64,000 nucleotides of DNA from Bactrocera neohumeralis (Eukaryota > Arthropoda > Insecta > Diptera > Tephritidae): positions 73,365,865-73,429,864 of the forward strand of contig NC_065921.1 in NCBI RefSeq assembly GCF_024586455.1. The letters are read 5' to 3'. Under the pieces are notes generated by a model. The model was not told where the DNA came from, ran no database searches, and was given only the letters and a program-made list of their open reading frames with translations. The translations under genes and the position numbers were made by a program. Below are positions 25,430-35,649 of this stretch, piece after piece; the first letter of the stretch is position 1; every line of letters starts with the position of its first letter.

Positions 25430-25503
25430 TAATCGTTAAGAAAAAATTTTAATTTAAAAAAATTAAAAAATAAAAAAAATTAAAAAATAAAAAAAATTAA
25501 AAA

Positions 25504-25556
<53 letters not shown>

Positions 25557-26350
25557 AAAAAAAATTTAAAAAAAATTAAAAAAAAAATGAAAAATTAAAA
25601 AAAAACAATTTAAAAAAATTTTAAAATTAAAGAAAAATAAATTAAATGAAAAAATAGGAAAATCTTAAAAAAAATACTCCAATTTGCTCTAAAGCATTTT
25701 TGAACACAGCTTAGTTAGATTTTTACAAACTGCACAAAGTGCTTCAAAAAAAAATTGTAATTAAAATTACAAAAAATTAAGCAAATTAAAAATAATTAAT
25801 TAAAAAAATTAATTAAAAAACTGAATTAAAAAAAAACAATATTTAAGCAAAAAAGATCAAATAAAAACAATATTTTTTTTCTTTGAAACCATTTTAGTAT
25901 GCAGTGAATTAACAGAAAGGAGCAGAGTAAACTTTCAAGCTTAGTTAAAGATTTTACAAACTTTATACTTCAAAACAAGTCCCGTTTTAAGATGTATTTA
26001 TAAAAAATATTTTTTTATTTATTTTTTTAAATATAAAAAAAAGCAAAATAAAAAAATGTATATAAAGAAATTAAAAAAATATAATTAATTAAAAAAAATT
26101 AAAAAAAAATAAATTGAAGAAAATCAAAAATTAAATTGTAAAAAACAAAAAAAAAACATTTTTAAAATAAAAAGAACAAATTTTGAAAAAGAAGAAAAAA
26201 ATTTAAAAAAATTAGAAAAAAAAAAAAATTAAAAAAATATATGTATGTTTATAAAAACTAAATTGAAGAAAATTAAACAAAAAATTAAAAAAAAACTGAA
26301 AAATTTTAAAAATTAAAAAAAAAACAAAAGATAAAATAAAAAAAAAATAT
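25430..26350. repeat. A-rich low-complexity tract including a 49-bp poly-A
   Basis: An uninterrupted run of 49 A residues lies at 25506-25554, flanked by (AAAAATTA)n-like DNA. Blocks with ATTTTTACAAACT or AGATTTTACAAACTTT recur near 25721 and 25951, suggesting a degenerate ~230-bp unit. Homopolymer length is likely to be unreliable in the assembly. Confidence 0.6.
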
Positions 26351-28184
26351 TTTAATATTGACAAATATAAATTTTCGTCTGATTGCTACTGCTCAAAACT
26401 TTTTTTTTCAAAATATTATACAAATGGATGTTTTAGTCAATACAAATACAAAATATACACCGCGTAGCAAAGTACGTTTTATGCTTCATATAATACAACT
26501 TCATTGTAAACAAAATTCGTGCTATAAAATGCAAATTTTATTACTTTTTAACTTTCATTTTACTTTAATTTTTTTTTTTACTAAGACAGTTACTAAAAAA
26601 ATTGTATATTAAAGCAAGAAAAAAAATATATTTTTCAAATATCCTGCTGTTTCTGTGCTCCAACATGTCTACAGTAGTTTACAACAATTTATTTTATTTA
26701 TAATAACACATTATTTGAACAAAAACCAAAAAAAAAAATAAAGAAATCATAAAAATAATATTTAAAAGCATTTTATTTGCATGTTTGTTTATATATGTAA
26801 AGTCAATAAACGTAAGTGTAAGCGCTAATAATTAATTGTATAATAGTTAAATTATTGAAAAAAAAAAATTTAATATTTTTTACAACTGCTATATAAACTG
26901 CAAACAACTTGTTGCAATACAGTTAAACAGATTTTTGTTTCATTTGCATTTATTTATTTGTTTTAATTGTTTTTTATTTTCATTGTTTTTTATTTTTATT
27001 GTTTTTTATTTTCATTGTTTTTATTTTAATTAATTTTATTTTAATATTTTTTATTTTCTTTATTTTTTATTTTTATGTTTTTATTTTAATTATTTTTTAT
27101 TTTCATTGTTTTTATTTTTAATAATGTTTTATTTTAATTATTTTTTATATTAATTATATTTTATTTTTATTGTTTTTTATTTTCATTTGTTTTATTTTAA
27201 TTATTTTTTATTTTAATATTTTATTATTTTAGTTGTTTTTCAATTTAGCCTGTCTATGTGTTGGTATATATGTGTGTGTGCATATTGTTTATTGTTGTGT
27301 GTTTTAGTTTAACTACAAAAAGAGACTGCCTTGTGAACAGACCTATATTATATGTTCATGCTTTTTAAATGTCCGCTTAGATGTAAAGACGCCGCTACAC
27401 CTAAATGTATGCTACGCTATAATTTAATAATAAAATTTATATTTTCTTTTTGTTATATATTATTTATTAATTACATACTAAGCGCTTAGTAATTTTGCTC
27501 CGTTTTTACAATAATTGTGTTTATATGTTTTTCATATATACCCTCTACGCCACGCACTGCAATTTGCTTACACAATTTTGCTGCAAAACAACAAACAAGT
27601 AAGAAACACGTTGTCTGCCATCAACAACAACACTTTCCCATTATTTAAATATATATATAAATACAAAATGACGACAGTACAGTAGCATTGATAATAATTT
27701 ACAAGTATGCTTCGTTACTTTAATGCAACAATTTGCATGTGTGTGTGTGTGTTTTATACTATTTTTTATAATATTTTCATTGTGTTTTGCTACCACCGCT
27801 TGGTGCATGCCGCAACGCTTGCGCGCGCGCGCTCACTTAATCACTAAATAACTGCAGTTTTTGTTGTAGCTTGTACCGTAAATCAACAAAATTTAAAGTA
27901 CACGCCTCCATATACATACATACAACGGTACGCGCCATCACATTGCCATGCCGACCAAGTTCACTTTAAATCGCCTTGATTGCATGTCTAGCTGCCATAC
28001 AAAAATCCCAACTGCAACGCACGCATTGCCTTGCGTAACACCTGTGCTGGGCAGCGCCCGTACCCCACCGCTTAACAACGAACGAAAGCTTAATATATTA
28101 GACCAAAATAAAAATGGGCGCTACGCAGTCGGCGTATCACAAGCAATTAGCGTTGTTGCCACACTAGCTGCGCTGCTACACAGC
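26351..28184. other. EcR 3' flank / possible 3' UTR with a TTTTATT-rich minisatellite
   Basis: At 26950-27235 a minisatellite of TTTTTTATTTTCATTG-like units (about 16-20 bp) repeats. From about 27540 to 28184 the sequence is less AT-rich, with (TG)n at about 27739 and a (GC)n run near 27820. This may be EcR 3' UTR, but its limits cannot be set from sequence. The plus-strand open frame at 27948-28331 is antisense to EcR and not called. Confidence 0.45.
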
Positions 28185-29165
28185 TCATTCGAGCCCTTGA
28201 ACGCCGCCAACAACGACATCACCACCATCCAAGACATCCTCGATGCTGTCATCCAAGTGCACGTCGTTGTCGTGCAACAAACGGCCATCAACACCACCAC
28301 CACCACTACATTCACCACTGCCACCGAGTAGCAGTGCTTTGCCGCCGTATTGTGATCCACGCTTCCCATCATATGCTCCTGCTTTAGCTGTATGCCCATC
28401 ATGTGATGGTCTCCCGACAGTTGCATGCCAATTCCATTGCCGGGACCCATTATATATTCCGGTTTGTGTGGCATGCAGCAGACCACCGTTCATGCCGATA
28501 GCGCTCGTTGAGACCGATGTGGAATTGGGCGAATTATTCGCAAAACCACCGGCGACCATGTCAGTGGGTGAACCGGAGGCGGACGTACTTGCGGCGGCTG
28601 ATGTGGATGTGGTGGCGACTACGGCTGCGGTGACCTCCAGACTTTCGCGTTCGGCTTGCGTTGCCTGTATGTGTGATTGCACGGATGGTGGCACCGCATG
28701 TACATCCCAGATTTCTTCGAGGAATTTCGGCAGTTTACGATTCTTCAATTTCAATGAGAAACACATTTCGGCATTCTGATTGCCCAGCGTGCGCAGTTCC
28801 GTTAATATGGAGAGTAATTTGGCGAAGAAGACCAGACTCTTGGTATCGCCGCAATGCCGATTAATTATATATACGCGCAGCGTATTGATGTAGTAACTTT
28901 GTATCGCTTCGACTAGTTCGGCCTTTTCGAGTCCCGGCCGATCGGAGAAGATCAAAATGGCAGTGAGGAGAGCGTATTCGACGTTGTCGACCTTCATCGA
29001 GTACATCTGCCGACAAAAATGCAATAGATCCTCAATATTATCGGCCACACCGGCCATTTTGTACGCATCACGCGTATATGAACGATTGTTGGCGAAGAAT
29101 ATGGAATCCGAACTGTGATCGTAACGTCGGGCCATACGCAACATCATTACTTCCGATGAGCAGGC
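28185..29165 (-). CDS. EcR: EcR last coding exon: rest of ligand-binding domain, F domain and stop
   Basis: The acceptor ATTACAG ends at 29166. The exon opens ACSSEVMMLRMARRYD and runs through the heterodimerisation surface to the activation helix region (KFLEEIWDVH) without a break. About 150 residues of F domain follow: Ser/Thr/Ala-rich, then Gly-rich, ending acidic (DDSIEDVLDG) at a TGA at 28187-28185. Total is 326 residues plus stop. In the F domain the +1 frame is also open from at least 28486 to a stop near 28121. That frame contains a motif (IQLKQEH) resembling the psi-K-x-E sumoylation-type motif near the end of Drosophila EcR, so the true frame of residues after about 28450 is uncertain. 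The 3' UTR lies below 28185; its end is not identified. AATAAA on the minus strand occurs around 27472-27477 but is unremarkable in such AT-rich DNA. Confidence 0.9.
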   Translation of the reverse strand, partial: ACSSEVMMLRMARRYDHSSDSIFFANNRSYTRDAYKMAGVADNIEDLLHFCRQMYSMKVDNVEYALLTAILIFSDRPGLEKAELVEAIQSYYINTLRVYIINRHCGDTKSLVFFAKLLSILTELRTLGNQNAEMCFSLKLKNRKLPKFLEEIWDVHAVPPSVQSHIQATQAERESLEVTAAVVATTSTSAAASTSASGSPTDMVAGGFANNSPNSTSVSTSAIGMNGGLLHATQTGIYNGSRQWNWHATVGRPSHDGHTAKAGAYDGKRGSQYGGKALLLGGSGECSGGGGVDGRLLHDNDVHLDDSIEDVLDGGDVVVGGVQGLE

Positions 29166-30320
29166 CTGTAATTTTTCGTTACAAAAAAGAGGTTAGTTTC
29201 GAAAATTTTTGAAACTGTAATATACAATAAATATATGAATCGTGCTCACCTTCAGCAACGTGATTTGATCTTCTTGTGGAATTTTCGTAAATGCCGGTAA
29301 ACCTTTTGCAAACTCCACAATAAGTTGTACTGTCAAAATGGTAATTTCGGTTATATGCCGAAAGCTGACATCATTTGGGCTTTCGTTTTCATCGGGGGTG
29401 CTCTGTGTTGCAAGATATAAAAAATACCGTTAATTACTTAAGGAAACATAACAGCGTATAAAAAATAGGTAGTTAATTTCACAAGCTGATGCTTATTTGT
29501 CATTAAGGCGAGTTTGAGGTTAGGTACCCTGCACGCTCTTTCGCTATCGACAACCATTGCTCTTATTTTTGCTTTCGCATCTACTGTGCTTTGATCTCTA
29601 CTCTTATTGACTTACCATAATACTCTTCAGATCTTCCTCCGATGGCTGTTCATAGCCATCCTGATACCAGATCAGTTTGTATATGACCGCCAACTGGTTA
29701 CGCGTGAGCGGCGGAATGTTACTCGCCCTGCACTTGGCCACAATATCATCAGGTAGCAACTGTAAATGAAACACACAAAGTAAACCATTATTGTTTATCT
29801 TTCTTTCTTTCTTACTGCAAGTCGCGACTTACCGGACATGTTGGATGCGACGGCGGTTCACAGTTCATCAGTTCGAGTATTTCATTCTTAATGGATTCGC
29901 TTTTGCATATGATCGGCGAATTACCAGTAGTTTGTTTCTCTTTCTCCTTTTGCGCCTTCTTCTCACGCCGCTTCATAGCGCATTGATTCTCCGGCACCAC
30001 GCATTCCGGTCGCATACCCACCGCCAGACATTTCTTCATGCGACATTCTTGACATTTTCGCCGCATATACATGTCCATTTCACAGGAGCGCCCGAATTTA
30101 CAACAATAAACGGCATTCTTCGTGACGCTGCGCCGAAAGAAACCCTTACAACCTTCGCAGGTGAGCGCATTGTAATGGTAGCCGGATGCCCGATCGCCGC
30201 ACACCAAGCACAGCTCCTCCTGTAGGCGCGGCGCCGGACCTTTTTTGATCTTTTTGACATCACAACTTTCATTTGCCGAATAGCCGTTGAGACTGCTCGA
30301 CGGTGAGAGATCATCGCGGC
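28185..30320 (-). CDS. EcR: Ecdysone receptor EcR (NR1H1), partial gene: four coding exons common to all isoforms
   Basis: Nuclear receptor for 20-hydroxyecdysone. It acts in the nucleus as a heterodimer with Ultraspiracle and binds ecdysone response elements to switch on moulting and metamorphosis genes. Four exons join in frame: 30320-29833, 29759-29616, 29402-29250 and 29165-28185, giving about 587 residues from the end of the A/B region to the stop. In order they encode a two-zinc-finger DNA-binding domain with P-box CEGCKG, a basic hinge, an insect EcR ligand-binding domain and a short F domain. Every junction is GT-AG and phase-consistent. Residue identity to fly EcR, recalled from knowledge of the family, is very high through the DNA-binding and ligand-binding domains. 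The N-terminal isoform exons are not in this exon set; the first exon here begins with a split Gly codon. The coding exons are far less AT-rich than their surroundings. The F domain is odd (see the last exon). Identity is essentially certain. Confidence 0.97.
29250..29402 (-). CDS. EcR: EcR exon: ligand-binding domain, helix 3 region
   Basis: This exon has 51 codons in phase 0. It begins STPDENESPNDVSFRHITE and continues through ITILTVQLIVEFAKGLPAF to QEDQITLLK. This segment carries helix 3 and the nuclear-receptor signature of the ligand-binding domain, which lines the ecdysteroid pocket and forms part of the coactivator groove. The acceptor is CACAG (29407-29403) and the donor is GTGAGC (29249-29244). 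The CACAG|AGC choice keeps the frame; the AG two bases further in would break it. The intron to the last exon is 84 nt. Confidence 0.96.
29616..29759 (-). CDS. EcR: EcR exon: hinge to first helices of the ligand-binding domain
   Basis: This exon has 48 codons in phase 0 on both sides. It runs from LLPDDIVAKC through NQLAVIYKLIWYQDGYEQPS to EEDLKSIM. This is the start of the EcR ligand-binding domain (helices 1-2), nearly invariant in higher flies. The acceptor is TTTACAG (29766-29760) and the donor is GTAAGT (29615-29610). The downstream intron is 213 nt and AT-rich, with no visible extra exon. Confidence 0.96.
29833..30320 (-). CDS. EcR: EcR first common exon: end of A/B region, DNA-binding domain, start of hinge
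   Basis: The acceptor is a pyrimidine tract ending in CTAG at 30321. The exon opens with two bases of a split Gly codon, then RDDLSPSSSLNGYS, the known start of the isoform-shared part of fly EcR. Both C4 zinc fingers lie in this one exon: finger 1 begins CLVCGDRASGYHYNALTCEG, with P-box CEGCKG, and finger 2 includes CQECRMKKCLAVGM. A Lys/Arg-rich extension (KRREKKAQKEK) and an acidic hinge segment follow. The exon ends at PSHPTCP, followed by donor GTAAGT (29832-29827). Length is 488 nt, i.e. 2 nt plus 162 codons. The next exon follows a 73-nt intron. Confidence 0.97.
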
Positions 30321-30439
30321 CTAGAAAGTGAAGAAGACATAGAGATTATTAAGTAAAGAAGCGTGAAAGCGCTATAATGAGTGACTTAATAGGTTGGTTC
30401 AAGGTTTGAGCGCATACATTTTGGGTAGCAATTTACGGG

Positions 30440-31700
30440 CGGCATTTATAGCGATATAGAAAATATCATCTGCTGATGTCACATCATCACTAAACATCAT
30501 TTGATATTTTCAAAACTAAGAATGTAGAATTTTTATATTAAATAAATAGGTGTTAAGTTCACAGCATTATGCGTGCTATCAATAAAAGATCACATGATGT
30601 AATCACATCATCACTAAAGTTTTAAAAAGTAAAGTAAATTGAATCTTTTAAAACTGAGATTTTACAATTTAATTTGAAATAAAAATTAGTTAAAATCGCG
30701 CCATTTTACAAGCAACATACAATAGAACATCATATGATGTGGTCACATCATCAGTAAACATTTTCAGGATTGAAATTTTACAAATTTTTTTAAATAAATT
30801 TAGTTAAAACCGCGACAATTTACAAAAGATATAAAAACATCATATGATGAGGTCACATTAACATCTGAAAATTATTTGATATTTTTAAAATCTGAAATTT
30901 TATTTTTTTTTTTCAATCATGATTTTAAAACGCATTTTACAAAAATCATATATAAAACATCATTTGATCCAATCATGACTAAAAACATTTTATATTTTAA
31001 TTTGAATTAAAATTTTAAAAAATAAAATCAATATAAACATCACTTAGAAAACATCAGTAAATTAAATGATAAAAATGTAATTTTATTTTATTTTTATAAT
31101 CACGACATTTTACAAACGATATAAAAAATCATATATAAAATATCATATGATAAAATCACATCATCACTAAAAATCATTTTATATTTTTATATTTGTAATA
31201 CTACAAACTGTATTTTAATTCCATAACAGTTAAGATCGCATGTGAAACGCAAAAGCGATATAGAAAACATCATATGATGAAATCACATCTTCACTAAAAA
31301 TCATTTTGCATTTTAATATTTGTAATACTACAAACTGTATTTTAATTCCATAACAGTTAATATCGCATGTATGCGTTATAGAAAACATCATATGATGTAG
31401 TCACATCAACATTACTTTGAAAATCTCAAAACTGAAATTTTACATATTTTTTTTATTCCATAACAGTTAAAATCGCGAGTTTTAGTTGTGTTATAAAAAA
31501 CATCACATGATGTGGTCACATCAGCAACACATCACAACTTGAAAATTTCAAAACTGAAATTTTACAGTTTTTTTTTAATTCAATAACAGTTAAGTTCAAA
31601 AAGTTTTGTGTTATAAAAAACATCACAAGATGTGGTCACATCAACACTAAAAATCATTTCAAATTCTCATAATCGAAATTTCATAAATTTTATGCCCTGA
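30440..31700. repeat. Tandem array of ~118-bp units with palindromic ATCATATGAT core
   Basis: About 11 degenerate copies start near 30461, 30589, 30727, 30837, 30957, 31037, 31139, 31267, 31385, 31500 and 31620. The commonest spacing is 115-120 bp. The best cores are ACATCATATGATGT, a perfect 14-bp palindrome, followed by GGTCACATCA or AATCACATCATCAC. Other shared parts are an AT-rich stretch and AACAGTTAA(A/G)ATCGC. At least four copies contain GGTCA next to the palindrome. The array sits about 120 bp upstream of the EcR DNA-binding exon, inside the intron. Confidence 0.85.
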
Positions 31701-33640
31701 CGCTGGTTTAATTGTGTTTTCATGAACACTACACAAAAGCATCTTATAATTTGAGTTTTAAAATTTGATTATAAGCACTTATTTTATCACGTGATAACCT
31801 TCAAAAACAATTACACAGCATTTTTTTGATATTTGCATATAATTAAACATTTACACAAATTTACTACAACATTTCACAACAAATTTCATTACAGAAATTC
31901 AGTTCTTCTAATTTCGTCCACAAGTGATGTCATCAGTAATTTAAAAACGCTTCAGTATATCAGTATACAAAGCATCCAAACAAAATACAACGCAATTACA
32001 TATATATATTTTTTGCAATTGAAATCCACACATATTTACATTAGACTTTCATTCATACAATTCTATAAGCGAAAATTTTTGACAAGACACACAGCTTTTG
32101 TACTTTTAACGCCGCAACTATTTTTGAGCTTCACTCAACAGGTGAATGTGTAAATACTTTTAACCAACGCACGTGTCCATAAAAACTGAAATATGAATTG
32201 CGACGCACGCAAATACAAAAACAAAACATAATATTTAACACACACACACACACACAAATTAAATTTCATAAACAGGTTACTGACAACACACTAGATACAA
32301 TGACGCCGCAACAACAACGCAGTGTAAATTTACCTTCGAGCATTTTTGGTACAACAATTAGACATTAATACGAGAATTTTAAACACGCACAATGACAAAC
32401 AGCACCGACCTATCTACGGCTGTCTGTATGCACTTGGAACTAGACTAGAAAGAAGTACGACTTTCTAAAATTATATTTCGGCGAAATTTCTTTATTTTAA
32501 CACTGACACTTTGGAACCTTGGAAGACCCCCGAAAAAGTCGTAAAACTCGTAAGAAATGTTGAACTGCGACAGCTTTGATTTCAAAACAAAAATGCAAAA
32601 TGACGCGCGGTCAGCAGATCGGCGGATCGGTGAACCAGCGGCACTGAACTGAGCCGGTGAAGATGAATGACAAAGCAGAGCGACAGCAAATACAAATATA
32701 CAAGTAAAATATGAAGATATAATAAGACACAAAAATCGTGCATGTATATGCACAAGTGTGTGTAAGCACGTAAAAAGACGCGAAATGTGTGAGATTTCGC
32801 TCTCTTCGCTACAAACGGGCATATATATAGGTATACAAGTGGGTATATATATGGTTAACAATGACTAAATGAAGGTCTCACGAATTGAGCGCGACCTGAT
32901 TGTTAGCCATAATTTAAGCCAAAAAATAATCATCGACAGCCGCGGCGTATGAGTAATCGACGAATGGTGTGAATAAGAAACAAAGCGACAAAACGACGTT
33001 ATAACGAAGTGACCGAATGATTGCCGCCACGACAAAATACAAATATATTTGTTAATAAAAAAAAATATGTACATATGTTAATATGTACGCCTGTATGTAC
33101 ATATACATATCTGCATATAAGTATATATGTCTGCATTCATATATGTTCAATGGTATGTGTATCGTTCTCGACCGCTTAATAGAAACATTAAGGCAACGAA
33201 AAATTCGTATTGCCGCTGTCAAAATATACTTTTCGACTGGTTTAGAATGTTAATATATTGCTGTGCTGCCTATTAAGTGGCTTTCAATGCATTTAATAAA
33301 GCACAGACATACTTACATACCCATGTTAAGTATGTATGTATATGAATGTATGTACATATATGTTATCTAAAGGCTTGTATACATGTCTACAATACACATA
33401 TGCGCGAATGTTTTTACGTCCATATGCAAATGCCGAAGTACAGCAATAAATTATGCATGAGCGTTTGCGCACAAGACCGGTAAACCTTAGAAAACGATCG
33501 CACCAAAAATTGATATCAAATGTGACGAAGCGAGTTATAACACATTATGTTATGTTAATAACAGCGATGAGTTGCGGAGAAACTAACAGTGTGTATGAAT
33601 ATTAGAGAGTGGAGTGCGTAAGCGCATTTCGACGGTGAGT
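31700..33640. other. EcR intron, less AT-rich stretch around the candidate promoter
   Basis: A (CA)n run lies at about 32238-32257. Apart from the candidate exon and promoter at 32334-32700, there are TATG microsatellites (33060-33140, 33330-33365). The open frames near 32445-32861 and 32865-33074 (minus) have no recognisable domain. Confidence 0.4.
32334..32700 (-). promoter_or_regulatory. Candidate EcR alternative promoter and micro first exon (MLE-G...)
   Basis: On the minus strand, TATATTTG starts at 32700 and an insect initiator TCATTC has its A at 32668, the normal TATA-Inr spacing of about 32 nt. The following ~325 nt contain only two ATGs, few for such sequence. The second, at 32343-32341, has an A at -3. 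It reads ATG CTC GAA G and is followed directly by donor GTAAAT (AAG|GTAAAT). The exon thus ends one base into a codon, exactly what the EcR common exon at 30320 needs (G|GC, Gly). Splicing would give an EcR starting M-L-E-G-R-D-D, with almost no A/B region. The upstream ATG at 32365-32363 would start a short out-of-frame uORF crossing the junction. The motifs and phase are seen in the sequence; transcription is inferred. Confidence 0.35.
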
Positions 33641-33649
33641 TAACAGTAA

Positions 33650-34440
33650 TACTTTTTTTATTAATATTTTTGACTTCAAAATATCTTAATTATTAAAAAT
33701 ATATTAAGTAATTTAAATATTTTTTAATTTTGCATATTTTAGCTTTTGTATTAATTATTTGGATTTAAATGAATTTTTTTATAATTAATTATTTGATATT
33801 AAATTAAATTATTAAGCTATTAATTATAAAATTAAATATCTTAATTATTAAAAATATATTAAATACATTAAATATATTAAATATTAAAATATTTTTTAAT
33901 TTTGCATATTTTATCTATTGGATTAATTATTTGGATTTAAATGAATTTTTTTTATAATTAATTATTTAAAATTAAATTAAATTATTAAAGTATTAATTAT
34001 AAAATTAAAAAAAAAAGTTTTCATTTTAATCCAAAATATTTATTAAATAAAAAAATAATGTTATTTATGTTTTATTACTATTGTCTAAATATTTACGAAA
34101 TATTTTTGCTTTTTTATGTTATATTATCATTTTGGATTGAAATAGAAATTAAATATTTTTTTTTTTATTTTTTGTCAACATAATTGACATATTTTTTCGA
34201 CTTTTTTTGGAATTTTTTATATTAATATTTTGCATTTAAATTACATATTTTTTGAATGTGTAATTAAAATTAAATTAAATATTTTGAATTAATTTTTTGG
34301 ATGCATAATTTGGCAATAAATTAAAATGATATATTTTTTGCCAATTCAAATAATTTTAGTTAATTTTGTATTATACCCGCAAATAGATAATAAGTATTTT
34401 AAAATTTAAAATTAAAAAATTTTTTTTTTTAATTATTGCC
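33650..34440. repeat. AT-rich segment with a ~170-bp partial duplication
   Basis: TTATTTGGATTTAAATGAAT with its surroundings (CATATTTTA... before, ATAATTAATTATTT after) occurs near 33757 and again near 33928. TATCTTAATTATTAAAAATA occurs near 33681 and 33836. Non-coding. Confidence 0.55.
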
Positions 34441-35640
34441 CGCCACAGTTGAAAAGTTTAAGAATTTTTATGGCAGTATAAATCTATAATAACCCTTGCA
34501 TACGTACTTGTATTAGCTATAAAATATACGTATAATTAATTTTTTTGCCTTTAGCCGTATTATATCAACTGCTCTGGCTTCAGTAAATTATTAAATATTT
34601 ACATATGCACACAATGAAGGTACAAGCATATCTTTAAAGGAAGCCGCACTCAAAAATTGTAAATATGTATATGAATTGCTGAACTGTTTTGATATAAAAA
34701 CTATAAGATATACATCCATATAAATAGTTTTAAAAATATAAAATAGGAAAGCAGCAAGCGCACAAACGCATGCGCATTCACTTGCTCGAAAATTCTCTGC
34801 GCCTATACAATTAACTGGCGCTTCAGGCGGCACTTAATACGTGTAAAGAGAACATAAGCGAGTAGCTGGCATTTGGAATTTTTGATATGTGCACATTTTC
34901 AAATTAGTATGCTCTCGCGTCATGGCGTGTCTGCCGCTACAGCTGCTTACTGTGATTTTCAATATACTATATTGCATGAAAAGTCTTTGAAAGTGATAAA
35001 AATATGTATAAAATTAAGTGAACTGCAATTATATACTATGTACATATATATTAAAAGATTTTAAATATTATCGTTAAAAGTCAATTGATGATAATAGTAG
35101 TAATATCAACTATAATTTTTACGACATAAGTTTCCTTGAAATTCGGTTTTGAATATATTTGCTTAGTTTACTATTGATAATGGTAAAAAATAGCACTAAA
35201 ATGCTTTACTTCACATTCTGTGTTTGAATCGTCATTAAAAAAAAAAAACAAGTTACTCATACGCAGCGTATGCACTTATGTCGCTGTACAAGCACTGGCG
35301 CCAGGAGTCTAACTGTGAGTTTGAATTCTTAAAAATGGCATGACAACAATAAATAATAGTTTTTTTTTATATATTTAATAATTTTATTAAGCAAGCCCGA
35401 AATAGGTTAATTTTTATAGAGCTTTCGTTAACTATCTTTTCGATTTTTTTCCATTTTGGCAGACAAAATGCTTGAGACCAACTAACTTAATGTTTGTTTT
35501 ATTACATTCAAGCATCTGGAGGACTATAAGGAGCTGTAGGAAATGCTTTACACGCAATATATCTTGGCATATAAAGGGGGAATGACTGTATGCAACAAAA
35601 TTTGAACTTCACATAAACTGTGTAAGTTCAATAAAAATTA
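34441..35640. other. EcR intron, nothing recognised
   Basis: AT-rich with scattered less AT-rich patches. No element, gene or repeat family identified. Confidence 0.4.
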
Positions 35641-35649
35641 GAAGTAGTT

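Noticed and set aside
27948..28779. Plus-strand open frames antisense to EcR
   Set aside because: They lie opposite the Ser/Gly-rich EcR F domain and ligand-binding exon; the minus-strand frame is the conserved one.
30036..30314. 92-codon minus-strand frame within the EcR DNA-binding exon
   Set aside because: Out-of-frame shadow of the conserved zinc-finger coding frame.
32445..32861. 138-codon minus-strand frame upstream of the candidate EcR micro-exon
   Set aside because: It overlaps the proposed promoter and leader, has no domain, and its start lies upstream of the TATA/Inr pair.
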